From contig JAQFWX010000004.1 in assembly GCA_027605045.1 (NCBI GenBank), positions 1,436,683-1,500,682 on the forward strand: a DNA stretch of 64,000 nucleotides. The letters are read 5' to 3'. Both the position numbers and the translations under genes were made by a program. Position 1 is the first letter of the stretch; every line of letters starts with the position of its first letter. Under the pieces are notes generated by a model. It was not told the DNA's origin. It saw only the letters and a list, made by a program, of their open reading frames with translations, and made no database searches. Positions 23,901-36,200 of the stretch are shown here, piece after piece. Origin of the DNA: Phallus indusiatus (taxonomy: Eukaryota > Basidiomycota > Agaricomycetes > Phallales > Phallaceae).

Positions 23901-25198
23901 CTTGAAGAACATTGGAGATGACGGTTTGCCCTTCACTGGAGCAAAAATAAATCCAGGCCAATCTCTTTGTGCCTATGTGGATGATACCACCGGATTCACC
24001 CATACCGTAAAATATAAAGGCGACGAGGCTGGTTACATAGAACATATTCGTTTGCTTGGTACGCATTTCCGTGATCAAGAAGAAATCAGTCTGACAAAAT
24101 GTAAACATCAGGAAGTGATGCTGGCGATAGCGAGCTCCAAAAGGTTCATTTTACTATTCGTATACCCCGCTCGCCTGTAATCGGCGACAAGTTCTCTTCT
24201 CGACACGGTCAAAAGGGAGTGTGCTCGCAGAAATGGCCTGCTGTGGACATGCCTTTCAGTGAAAGTGGCATGCAACCTGACGTCATTATCAACCCTCACG
24301 CCTTTCCCAGTCGAATGACGATCGGTATGTTGGTTGAAAGTATGGCAGGAAAAGCTGGTGCAATGCATGGTCTTGCTCAAGATGCTACACCATTCAAGTA
24401 GGCGAAATTGTGATTTCCTCACCCTTGTCGATGACTGAATGTTTTTCCTAGATTCTCTGAAGAGGATACGGCTATTCAGTATTTCGGAGAACAATTACTT
24501 GCAGCTGGATATAATTATTATGGCAATGAACCAATGTACTCTGGCATTACAGGAGAAGAATTTGCCGCCGATATCTATCTAGGCGTCGTCTATTATCAAC
24601 GTCTGCGTCACATGGTGCTTGACAAGTTCCAAGTAAGAACAACGGGTCCCGTTGATTCCGTTACACGTCAACCAGTGCAGGTAGTCACTATGCTTTTACT
24701 TCTTTGGTGGCTGTTAATTTACCTTTTTTTGTCTTCCAGGGTCGTAAACGAGCAGGTGGTATTCGTTTTGGTGAGATGGAACGTGACGCACTGATTGCAC
24801 ACGGGACGTCGTTTTTGCTTCAGGATCGCCTCATGAACTGTTCCGACTACTCAACAGCCTGGGTATGTCGGAGTTGTGGAAGCTTGATTTCGCTAGGTTA
24901 TGAAGATACCAATTCGAATGAAGTCCTTTCGAATTCCCCACCCACCTTTACCACGTCATCAGGACCCAATGGAGAGTATTGTCGTATATGCAGGGGTAGC
25001 ACCAATCATAACGACGAAACTCAAAATCAAGACAAAACCAAATCTCACGGGGTGAAAATGGCTGTTCCGCAGCAAAATCTTATCGCGAAGGGGCATAAGC
25101 AGGGGGACTTGGACGTGATCGCAGTTCCCTTCGTCTTCCGCTATTTATGTGCCGAGTTAGCCTCCATGGGTATCGCAATTTCTTTAGAAATTCAGTAA
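20923..25198 (+). CDS. RPA135: RNA polymerase I second-largest subunit (RPA135/RPA2)
   Basis: This is the beta-like subunit of the nucleolar polymerase that makes the 35S pre-rRNA. About twelve exons join in frame. The start at 20923 gives [15 protein letters not shown] and then [16 protein letters not shown], the Pol I type N-terminus. Landmarks are [16 protein letters not shown] (near 21650), [36 protein letters not shown] (22620), [19 protein letters not shown] (22832), [18 protein letters not shown] (23530), the catalytic-region block [13 protein letters not shown] (24183), and a C-terminal zinc ribbon CRSC...CRIC (24870-24995). The tail is [12 protein letters not shown]. The sequence around RGPSYTQYG-type and [17 protein letters not shown] motifs separates it from Pol II and Pol III. 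The intron at 24059-24111 was placed to give [18 protein letters not shown] 60-base in-frame intron lies at 22461-22520. Confidence 0.96.
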
Positions 25199-25383
25199 AA
25201 GGACCCTGCCTTGTCCAGCGTTTCAGCTAACGCAATTAAAAGTACGCTAATCGCATTTATTATTTACTAGACTCGCGCTACTTCAAAGCAATAAATTGCT
25301 TGCATAATAACATTTTATACCAGTCGCCGTAGAGAAAAATAAATGAATTATGAAAACGAAGTATACTTAAGCGAAGAAAGAAA

Positions 25384-28314
25384 CTAAGTACTAGACTGGT
25401 CATCATCTGATATATCCTTAGGCGATGAAACAGTTCCATTTGGAGATGGTCCACAAGAGGTCGGGTGTTCGTCGGGTTCAGGTAGGTCATTGTGGCTGCT
25501 TTCTCCCAGTAATAACTCGACCACTTGAACCTCGGCGTCCTCTTGGTATATCACAGGTGGGCTAGCCTTGCTAGGTGAAGGTGGTTTCTGGGTATCTTTA
25601 GGTAGAATATTGCATCTTAATAATAGCAACTGCGCCAGTATCTGACACTCTTCTACGGTCTCTGCACGGGCAATATGCTTTTGGAATTCGCGAATTTCGT
25701 CTTCAACTACCAAAGGAAGGATTTCGCTGGGAGGATCGGCTGGTGTCGGGGTAGGGGTAGACTCTACCTTGGCGGTTATGGGCGTCAAGGTCATATCCTG
25801 CTGGAGACGACTGGGTGAAGGAGGAGGCGGTTCTACCGTATTATTGTTGGATACGTACACAGGAACCGGTTTACGAGGTGTGGAGGGATATAGTTGTTCT
25901 GTTTCGCGTCCATTCGAAGACCGAGATGGAGACTTTGTGATACTTGGATCAATTGGTCTTTTGAACCCAGTTTCTCCTAGGTCTCTGGTACGATCCCATT
26001 CCGAAGGACCTTTTCGAGGAGTAGGTATATTATTATGTACACGAGTAGGACTATGCGGAATGTCCTGGGGGTAAGACGTTTGTGAAAGAGCTACCCTCGC
26101 AGAGACGTTTGGTATTGATGGTTTGGGTGTTAATGGAGCTTGCGGCCTTGAAGTGGTGTTAATTGACGACCTAAGTACAGGATCCGCGGGCTCCTCGCGT
26201 GCCGTATTATTTCCAGTTAGCCGAGATACAATAGTTCTGAAGCGACCTGATTTGTGATTTTTTCCATCAAGGAATGTTGTGGAAGAAGACGTCGAGGCGG
26301 GGGGAGACGTGGGCTCAGGAGGACCTTCAGAAAGAAATTCAAGAAGGTCTCGTGTTTCACCAGAAGTGAGCTGAGCTGATTTAGGTGTCAGCGCCAGCTT
26401 TTTGGGCTGGGGGGTTAGCTCGCTGTCAGATCCATCCATAATATCATCCAGGTCTAGACTTTCTCGATTGCGGGCAGGTTGTCGCCGATTCCTCTTGGGC
26501 ATGCCAGGGTCAATGGTTGCTACAGCAGTTAGCATTGTTGGTATTTGGTTTGAGATGATTTGGGTATCAGCTTGTGTTTGATGCTCAAATGGTTTGACCG
26601 CAGCAGCCTGAACCTCGGTATAGGAACGCGTGCGAGGAGTATTCGGACGAGAGCTGTTGGGAGGCAATTTTGAAACGCTTGCGGATCTCGAACGCGATAA
26701 ATCAGGCTCAGGGGCCTCAACAATGGCTTCAACTTGATTTCGTGGGCGGTTTGAAACTCTGGAAAGATGGGACGATGATGTTACAGTGAAAAGTTGAGGT
26801 GTGTTGGTGTCCCTGAGATGATTTTGGGGTCCCGGCTTACTAGCGCGTAAATTCTTCTCCTTCGAATATACCTAAATTGATTAAGTAATTACGGCAAAAA
26901 AACATCTCTTACACTTGGAAAATCGACTAACCTCAAAAGTTTTTAGCCTATCGGGAGTCAAAGAAACTTTCATAGTGTTTCCCGACCGCATTAAATTATC
27001 GAAATCCTGTGCCGACTCATCCTACACAATTTTGAAAAACGAAAACATATTAAAGAAAAAAACGCTTACATTTAAGCTAATGCTTTCTTGACTAGGACCT
27101 GAGCCCGGACGCTTGTCGCTAGCAAGGGAATTAGAACGGCGAAGGTTATCACCTGAACGTTTATGTTCAGGAAGAGATGTCTTGAATAACCCCTTCGTTC
27201 TGCTTTTGTCAACAGACGGTCTGTTAGTTAAACTGGACGAGCCTATAGAATCTATCGATGGCCTCGACTTGGGGTTATTGGGCGGATCGGGTGACGCTAC
27301 ACGCGCACCTGCACCAACATCGCCGCGAGAAGGAGATTTACTACGTTTAGAATTTACTAGACTGGATTGTTGTTCGATTTGATCCTGGACTAGAATTTAG
27401 TTAGTATAACGGATCGCTTTAGAAGCTAAGAACAACGACACCTTTCATTGTTTTAAATAAAGGATAAAGGGATTCGTCCTCGCATAATGCAGTGTATAAA
27501 TCTGAGGAGTGCGCGGTGGTTCTACTGCTGTCACGAGCCACGACACGGCCTACATTCGATAGAATATGCCTAATTTTTAGCGCCTTTAAGAATGTCTTTT
27601 AAAACTACAATAACACAACATACTCGCATATGTGCCTAAAATCCGCGTAATTGTCGTATACAAACGTCTAAAATAAGTTCATGATTACTCACTCCAGAAT
27701 GGCTGTAAGATATAAAGCCGCAGGTGCGAGTGCACTGTGTGGAATTACTACGTCCTTTGCCGCTCGCACCATGCGCGAATATAAGGCATTTTCGAGATCA
27801 GAGTTTTCTTCTTGGTCACCCAGGCTAGAATAGGCTTCGCACTTCATCCTCAGTAACTAACAAAACAAAAGTAAAAAAGACAGGCCAACTCTAGTCTGGT
27901 AAAACATACCTCAAATGCCATTTGGAAAGGAAACTTCTGCATAGACAAATCGTCTACTGGAACAACTGGCGCTGAAGGATTACGATCAAGGTAGGCACGT
28001 AGCTCCACTTCAGCTTCCAACAAAGCATTTTTTCCCAAAATCGTGGGTAATACTCGCACCAAACCAACCTTTAATCTGTCGGTAGAAAAAGAGCGAGCAG
28101 ACCCCAGGATAAGCCATAATAATTCATCGAGTAGGACGTTAAGTGAACGGAGAGCCTCGGACTTCATACGTGTGGGGCGAACTTCAGAGAGGATGACATC
28201 TGCACTTCTTGCGCTGACATAGTTTGGAGCAACTGGCTGCTGAAGCGTTGTTGAAGAAGAGTCCGAGTATGAGGATATTTGAGTAGAGGATAATTGGGTA
28301 TCCGTGTCAGTCAT
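25384..28314 (-). CDS. Unknown conserved-looking fungal protein with disordered middle
   Basis: I do not recognise the family. The N-terminal 190 residues look folded and helical: SEALRSLNVLLDELLWLILG, DRLKVGLVRVLPTILGKNAL, ELLRMKCEAYSSLGDQEENS, AAKDVVIPHSALAPAALYLT and HILSNVGRVVARDSSR. After that the protein is low-complexity Ser/Pro/Arg with a short block TMKVSLTPDRLKTFE, and ends with another helix pair EFQKHIARAETVEECQILAQ. About seven exons are needed. The start is the first Met after the leader (MTDTDTQLSSTQ), although an in-frame frame extends to 28332. It converges on RPA135 with 185 bases between stop codons and lies head-to-tail behind the C2H2 gene, 150 bases downstream of it. No catalytic motif or membrane segment is visible. 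Confidence 0.6.
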
Positions 28315-28463
28315 TGTGCCGCTGTCGCACAACCGGTGACAGTATTAATGGTGTGAATTGCAAATGAGCGCTCAAGATGACATAATGTCGAAATCTGCGT
28401 GCTTTCAATGAACCCACAGGCTTCTTAATTATACTGTATAATATTATTTCTCTTCGATGTATA

Positions 28464-31400
28464 TTATAACAATGATTCTACTTCTAAAAAATCTCGCTCT
28501 TCACGTGCTGTTTGAAGTAAGTTTGGACTCAAATCGGTACCCAGGCCTTCATGAGTGTCGGGAACTTTTTGGAAACTCACATCAGCTGCGACATCTGCAT
28601 CATCCGTCGGTAAGCTTGGAGTTGAATATCCCATTCCCATAATAATCACGCTGTTCAACAAATTGCCTTCCAGCACCTCGATCTCGTTTATGATAGGCGA
28701 CATCTGTTTCAGAGGACTAAATGCTTTACTAGGTTCCTCTTGTTGGAAAGCATAGTCCTCAGTCAGAGAGGTCAAGTCACTTGTTGATCCTATCATTCCC
28801 ATATTATGCTGGTTTGGTTTGGATTTGCCGACGATATAATCTCGTATCTAATTTATTTCGGTGAGATGAGAGATGTAAGAAGTAAAAGAAAAGATAACCG
28901 ACAAGTGGTTCCAGTCTGAAGTGTTGCTCCTTCGAAATCAATCCTGCGGTGACCGGAATAGATACCGAGTAATACGCAGGATATGTTTCAAAAGGTTGCG
29001 TCACACATTTTGGTAACAATCGATTCGGTAGTGCCGATGGTTTAAGGATATCTTGCTGATTATCATGCTTGGTTGCGATATGACTAACCAACTTCCTTCC
29101 TTGATTTGTTTCATAATCACAGCCTTGGATGAACAAGATGAGTGCGCCTTTTTTATTTTGTTATATATATTACCGACCTTTATATGGGCAAGTTATTAAC
29201 AGATGGACGTGTTCTTTCAGGTGTCGTGTCAGGTCTTCTGATGTAAAGTATGTTCCCAGTCGTGTACAGCCGGCCCACCTGCACCTGTAAAACTGCTAGT
29301 TTATTAGCGGCAAACGAAGTAAAGATTATCAAAAGTCTGTCAACCTCCTTATCATTAGCACCGCCATGAACTATTTTTGTATGTTTGATCAACTTTTCTC
29401 TGCAAAATTGTTAGTTGATGGTTACAGATAACCGAAGAGGGTTTAATGTGCTTACGCTGAATCAAGGATAGCTCGGCAATCCCGCCACAAACAATGCCTC
29501 TGCGTTAGTCTGCATCTAGATTCCTCGACTTGGGGAAGTTCGGGTTCAACTGCATGTATCATTATAAATACTGTAATCAGCAGATCATTGCTTGTATTTA
29601 GTCACCTGGGCGCTTTCCTCTAACTAGTATAATAATAATGAATATACAATTGAATGAAATCATAAGAAGATTGACTTGCCTTCCGGCTGCGAAAACCGAG
29701 GGTTGTTTTCTCGAACGGATATAATTCGTTTTCGTATCCGTGGTACTAATACATATGCCCGGTTTTTATATATTCTTATTGAAGACGTTGGAGAGGGTTC
29801 TTTGGGAGATTTCGCTAAGGAAGGGAGACTCTCATCAATCTCATCAATTGGAGAAGGGCTTTCTGATGGCAGAAAGAGAGGCAACCTATTTTGGATAATT
29901 GTACCCAGACTAAGCGACGAAGACGGATTATCATTCGTATTATGTTGAACTGGTAACGTTTCGGAAGGTGTTCCTGAAGGTCCTGCAGGTGACAGCGACA
30001 TTATTCGTTCCATTCGATCAAAAGTAGGAGTCTTGTGGGTAAATATATTAGGTTCTCCTGTTAATGAGTTGGCCGTCTCGTCTGTGGATTGGGGTCGTTG
30101 CGCTGGCGACATCTGTGAAAATAGCGAACTCGTTTGTATATCCACTTCCCCTCCTACAGTATCTCGTGATAAGCTAGTAGAAGGAGGAGACGGTTCGTGT
30201 CGTCCATTTGAAATTCTGTGTCCGTTAGGCATAGACGACAAAGACTGACCATTCGACGGGCCGCTCTCCAGGACGTCAGCTGATAAATTAGTATTGTTCT
30301 CGGAAGCATCTAAATCTTCGAGTATTTCTGTCTGAATTCCGGTCGCGTTAGTCGTACTGATGAACTTGTCGTTACTTTCTGGAACAGAATATGTGGAAAC
30401 GACATTTGGTTCGGAGGAGTCGGGTTGGAAACTCTCTGTATGAACGGAGTCCGATGGTGTAATTGACGTCGGTGGCACTAAAGTCTTATATATCGATACA
30501 CGGGGAACGAGGGGCCCGTTCTGCGTGATGACAGGCTGGTTATCAACTTCATTTGTTTTCGCCCTTTTTGGTGAGAGTAAAGAAAGGCTCTGTTCACTCT
30601 GGATACGTTTTCGCTTTGTACTTGGCGGTCGTAATGCTCGGAGTACGTCTCGGGCAATTGTGGACCTATTTGCATTGGCCGAAGATGGTGTGAGGGTTGA
30701 CTGTTGTTGCTGATGCAAAGGTGTATGGGGGATAAGCGAGTGGGATTCTGCAGGACTAGCAGGGACTTTTAAGGACGCAGGAACAGGCGAATCCCAAGTC
30801 TGTCCGACTTGCATTTGAGGATCTGAAGCTTCGACTGGGGGAAACAGATTTGGAGGAAGGACGGTTGAGTCTTTTAATGGATCTCCTTCAGTACCATTGC
30901 TTGTGACATTACTCGACGTCAATAAGCCATTCAAGATGCGATTCGAAGCGCTATTTTTCCACTCCTCGTCCGCCAGAATCTCGTCGAGAAGCGCATTCAG
31001 AGATTCCACGTCGGGGCTGTGTGGAGGCTCGTCATTTTGCGATGGGCCCCCCGAAATTGCATCCCCCTGGCTCAATGTTTCGGGCAATACCAGATGATTA
31101 GCGTTCGAAGGTTCGCGAATTGTTAATGGACCGTCTGGATAAAGCGTTTTAATTCATTGTATGTAAAGTCACTTGAATGAATAAGAATTACGAAGAGTCC
31201 CCGCTTGTACGTTATGTATGGCGGGTGCAGCGTTGTTTATAGTTGTCTCACGGCTCACAATTTCCTGTCATCTTTTAGATGTTAGTAGAGGCGAAGAAAA
31301 AACACGAACTGGAGTGGACATTTCAGAAATAGTTGGTAAACCGACCGAGCCGCTATAGTTTGACGGCAAGGCGGCGTGATTTGAGGATTGAGTTATGGCG

Positions 31401-31908
31401 GGGTATGTAGGAGTAGAATTAATGTACTGCGTTGGCGTAAAACTAGGGGGAAGGGTCCTCTGTTGATTAACAGCTGGCTGCTCGCGCACGATAGAAGACG
31501 GACCCAGGAGGCTCAAAGGGATGGATGAAGGAAAAGAGTAAATACCTTGATCCCTAGCAAAGGTTCGATGAATATTTGCGTACGGTCCTGTCGGATTATA
31601 TGGTGGGATCAAGATGATATTCTGTATGGAGACATTAGGAGCCTGAGGGATCTGGGGATACCTGATAATACATCTTTATGAGCAATCTTCTGTGCGTAAG
31701 AAAGAGTAAAGAGCACTCACATCGCCTGGAGATAAGACGACCCTTGAAAATAATTTGGTTGCCTCAAGTCGGGTGGCCTGGAAGGATTCCAACCCGTAAG
31801 TGCTCGTTGACGCAGGCCCTGCGATGGGACTAACATCTGGTTTGAATTGGTTGATACATGAGCAAACTCAGGTTCGTCGGCGTCGCGGTTTTGTTGAGAT
31901 AAATCCAT
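28464..31908 (-). CDS. C2H2 zinc-finger protein with three fingers
   Basis: This is a probable DNA-binding regulator. The N-terminal 600 residues are disordered (MDLSQQNRDADEPEFAHVST at 31908, then Ser/Thr/Pro-rich exons at about 31300-31620 and 29680-31130). Three fingers follow in separate exons. They are CLWRDC...HTKIVH (about 29500-29360), CRWAGC...HLKEHV (about 29280-29200) and CPYKGCDYETNQ...HIATKH (about 29180-29060). All three keep C-X4-C, and fingers 1 and 3 end in H-X4-H. The spacing resembles AEBP2/PRC2-associated or Ace1-type fingers, but I cannot assign a family. The C-terminus (about 28800-28464) is acidic. One intron (29624-29679) uses a GC donor and is followed by an 18-base exon. 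The 31268-31320 join uses a GTTCGT donor with a TACTAAC branch site. Confidence 0.75.
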
Positions 31909-32069
31909 ATTTCATGCACCATATAACAGCGCACTGTGAAAGGAATCCACTACTACACGCAGGACGCTTTGCCGTGTTGGTCACGCGTCACGCGTCACTC
32001 GTTCATTACGACGGTAAGGGCACGCGCACAAAAGACTCACAGTACCAAGAACTTGGTGATTGTGATTGT
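31909..32069. promoter_or_regulatory. Divergent promoter of C2H2 and rhomboid genes
   Basis: This is 161 bases between opposite starts. TCACGCGTCACGCGTCACTCG near 31981 contains two ACGCGT boxes (MluI cell-cycle box-like, the MBF core), 8 bases apart. Whether MBF acts here is inference. Confidence 0.4.
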
Positions 32070-33227
32070 ATGATTTTCTTTTCCAGACCATATATATTCT
32101 CAAGGCAAAATGCTATTTTTTTGCACAAAACAGTAGGGAGGCCCAAACATTCGGTCTCAACATTGTCGTTTACTCGTGATGTTCATTACCGACGGTCAAC
32201 ATCTTTCGTTAAAAGATCTTTTTCTCATTCACCATCTCTTTCTCTTCGGAAAACTTACTTCCCTCGTCCAAATCACTCAAAATACGCACCCAACAACTTT
32301 CAGCAACTTAAGTACCAAGTAAATCGCTTACCATCCGGTGTTATTCTCTGGACTATTCTCGGACTTAATGGAGTCGTTTATGTTTTGTGGAACATTGGGA
32401 TATTTTCAGCTGTAAGATACTTTTGTGAGGCTGTATATGCTTTTTTTATGTAAATTCTGCCAATTCGCCAGCAAAACGGGGACCCAACACTTCTCATAAA
32501 GCTTCAACAACATTTCGTTTTGTCATGGAGGAATTGGAAAGAAGGACGCGTGTAATTTGACGTTCTCAATGACTGAGAACATGATCAGCTAATTGATCAG
32601 CTGATTTCCCCAGATGGACCATAATCACCTCCTGCTTTTCGAATCAAGCCCACGGGCATATCCTCATGAATGCACTGACATTCTATTTTATGGCCCCTCC
32701 TGTCTTACAGATACTGGGTAACACATCTTTTCTGGCTTTATATCTTGGAGGTTCGTTAGAGATTGTCTCCTAAACATGGTATTCATTTCTCGTGCAGGCG
32801 GCATAGTCTCGAGTCTAGTGACTCTGTTTGCAAACCACCTAGTCTTTAATAAGGATCGTTCCGTTCTGGGAGCAAGCGGTGAATACAATCTCTCATAAAA
32901 ATCTCTCATACGACCTTCTTAACTTTCTAACATATCAAGGTGCTATATATGCCGTTATTTCGTATATGGCATGCATAGCCCCTAAGGCGACATTTCTTAT
33001 TTTCGGCCTGATCCCAGTCCCAGCTTGGGGATGTGTAGGAGGACTGTTCTTGTACGATTTCTATAACGCGGTATTAGAGAAAGTAAGTTCTATCCCGTAG
33101 TGCTTCTTGTAGCCCCATTCAGCTATTTTCTAAGGAAACCGGTGTCAGCGAAATCAGCCACCTTGCTGGTATTTTGTCTGGAGTAGCCTATTTTTTACGC
33201 ACTAGGGGACGATTCCCAAGAGTTTAA
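32070..33227 (+). CDS. PCP1: Mitochondrial rhomboid protease (Pcp1/Rbd1-like)
   Basis: This is an inner-membrane serine protease that cleaves within membranes, in yeast acting on Mgm1 and Ccp1. The N-terminus (MIFFSRPYIFSRQNAIFLHK) is rich in Arg/Ser, fitting a presequence. About five exons join. They give VILWTILGLNGVVYVLWNIG, then WRNWKEGRVWTIITSCFSNQ with the rhomboid His in AHGHILMNALTFYFM. The catalytic Ser lies in RSVLGASGAIYAVI, where the last intron but one splits the motif. The catalytic His lies in SEISHLAGILSGVAYFLRTR. The catalytic pair is intact and the protein ends RTRGRFPRV. The frame stays open upstream to 31800 with another Met at 31914, so the true start could be earlier. 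The donor GTAATT at about 32550 was chosen because it yields the conserved RVWT. Confidence 0.9.
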
Positions 33228-33280
33228 ATAAATTTAAAACCGGTTTACAAAATGTATATATCATAATAAACATATTACAC

Positions 33281-36200
33281 TCAGGAACGTAATCGTGGCG
33301 GTGTCGAGATTCTTTGGTCTAGACGAACCATTTCCTTGAAAAGTTTATCCATGCCATCGTTTTCAGCTTGTTTGCCCACAGAACCCCTTGCATTATTCTT
33401 TTCGAAAAAATATGTGAGGAGGTTCTTCTTGTCATCAGGAAGAGGTCCTAAAAGCGCGAATAAATGTGTCTCGTCTCGGAGAATTACCTGGGCTGCTGTT
33501 ATAGCTGCGGTGGCCGCTTGGCGAACGACGGATTCAGAGTTGAGGTACGCCTTGAATTTTGTGTCAGCGAGAAACTGATAAAGTATAAGTGCACACACAT
33601 CTATTAAATTGGATTTGATTTTGGGCAATTCTTCTTCCAAAATATCAGCCGGTAGCTTAATGATAAATTTTGCCATAGTAATTAATCCAAAGGCGTGGGC
33701 CCGAAGTTTTACGTCCTTTGACACCGACTTGGGCTCAGTGTGTGATAAGAAATTCTTGAGACAAATCCTCATCGTTGATAGTCCGTAAAGTGTATAATTT
33801 CGCTCGTTCATGAGCTCGACTTGTGCATCACGGATTATGACAGTTCCCTCGTCGACCTCAACACAGCATCAGACCCATTGTTGGAAATCATAGATTTTTC
33901 AGACTTACGTTGTAGTCTTGCGCGTATCGAAGCCGCAATAGAAGTGCGAGAACATCTCCATCCAGCCCGTCAAGATGAGGGAGCAACTCCCATAAAATGA
34001 AAAGCCCGTATATAAGAAACTCAGGATCCTAATCCAAGAAATGAATAATAAGGTCAACATTTGAAATAGACAAACCTTGTCCGACTGTAAAACGTTGTTC
34101 AAACAATTAAAAATTTGATCTGCGCGAATGGCGCCATCCCAAGCTTGTGCGGAGCTTGTGGGATCTGGCATCCCTGGCCCTGTAGACCGATGATGTTGGC
34201 ATAACATCATAAGTCTCTGCAGCACTTGAAGGTCAACCGATCCTTGATTTAGCTGGGCTATGTATTCATTGATCATTTCGATCCGCTTGTTTGAATTATC
34301 GGAGCTAATTAAAGTCTGCAATTTTCCCTGTCCAAGAACTCCCCAAAAAATTAGCCAAAGGTGAAGGAATATAGAGCACGATCTCACCATTTATTCGTTT
34401 CAGCCACCAACCGGTCTGGTGCTTATTCTCTTCCAGGACATCGAGCACTGATGGGGATGAAACAGGAGGAAGAGGACTGTCTTGAAAAAGTGCTGCCTGT
34501 CGCATTACAGCACTTTTTTGATGAACAGGCGTCACGGGTAACGGCGGACGATGTGAATTTGGTTTAGGTGAAGTTGGAACGGCGTTGTGAAGAAGTAACG
34601 ATGCGGGTATAGGTGATATATGCAGTTCTTCATCAGGTTCTACGAGCTCCAGAAGTCGTTCGGCGGCACTCTCCGCCTGAGCAGCTCGAGCACGTAGAGC
34701 ATCTTCAACAATAGAATTGGAAATATGCTTCAAATGAGATGGGGGTGTCGGACTGGGCATGCTCCGTATTGAGTTATCAGACATTGTCGTCATTCTAGAC
34801 AAAGCTGGCTCTTCTACGATCTCAAGAGCTTCTTTATCGCCTACCATCTCCTCATCCAAAGGAAGAGGAATATTGAGAGCTATAGCCAGAAGTTGGGGAT
34901 TCTCATCGTCCATTTGTTCTTGTGAGAGTAGGGACGTTAAGACCGGGAATTGCGATTGTTCTAAGGATATATCACCATCAAGCAAAGAGGGTATATTGTG
35001 ATTCGAATGTGCGAGGTTGAAAGTCTGGTTAACAAGGGAAGAAGATTCGCGTCGTCTGTGTAAGTCTTTTAATGGTGACGGCGGCGGGGAAGATGACGAA
35101 GATGAAATAGAACTACTGCGTTTACGACTCTGAAGTGATAGAGACGGCTGAACCACAGTTTCCGAGGGAGACGGTAGACTAGACCGATTTCTTTCGAGTT
35201 TTTTTGTCCCCTTCATTGTCGACGAAGGAGAGAAACGGGGCGGGGTATGACTTTCATTCTGGGTACGAGACGTTGACAAAGCTTGCTGCTTCAAAGAAGA
35301 GGGCGCCGATGCAATTTTCTGCGCTTTAGCACGAGTAGCTGCAATACTAGCAGCAATACTACTTTTTTTGGTGACAGGAGTTGATGGTTTGATGGCTGTA
35401 CCACTTGGGTCAGCTTTCTGAAGTTGTTTCCTCGCAGTTACGTCAAGACTCTCCATTATTACCGTAGCTCTATCCCCCCAAATAGGTTCGAACGACCAAA
35501 AAAGCAATCTGGTTTTTTCCCGAACACCAGGGTTGGTATCCGCAAGACCTTTCCGTAAGGATTTGTCTAACAACTCTGTACCGCCTGTTGAATCGATCAG
35601 ATGTCTGTTATTCGCACCGTGATAATCGACGAAAGTCTTCAAATGATCGACTACGAAAGCTCGCGTCTGAACTGTTTTTTCCTGCAATGTTGCCGCCAAC
35701 AAAGGTAGGACCTGGCGCACAAGAGGCGAGGTACACCTTAGAATAGTGCCAACAGCTGCCTGTGATTGTGAGGCAATGATTTTCTTGGTATAACCAGCCA
35801 TTCGAAGGAGATGGGTTAAAAGCACCTCGACGAAGGGGTCAAGACCTTGGCCTAAACATATGGCAAGCTCACTGTAAAGAGAGCAAGTGGCTGAAGCCAA
35901 AGTTGTTCGCAAACTAACTGCCTGATACTTGGGTTTAAAAGCAGATGGTGACAGGAAAGACGACATCTTACTGATTTCAATGTTGCTTCTAGGAAGCCGT
36001 TTTTCAGACCAGAAATGAATGCGTCAGGAAAGCGTGAATGGACGTCTCCTTTTAGCATACTTCGAACACGCATGATAGAACGTTCTCTTTCTAACCAATT
36101 GTGCTCCGTTTCTTTGCCCTATGGAATTCTCGGAATGAATAAGTGCAGCAGAGTTCTGAAACTACTGACCTCAAATGCTGGTTGCATCTTGGCGTATTCT

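Noticed and set aside
24059..24200. Apparent frame break in RPA135 before the [12 protein letters not shown] block
   Set aside because: The 53-base intron 24059-24111 gives a continuous, family-consistent sequence, so it is not a mutation.
31800..32069. Upstream extension of the rhomboid frame
   Set aside because: It runs antisense into the first exon of the C2H2 gene and has no presequence features. The start at 32070 is preferred, though 31914 remains possible.
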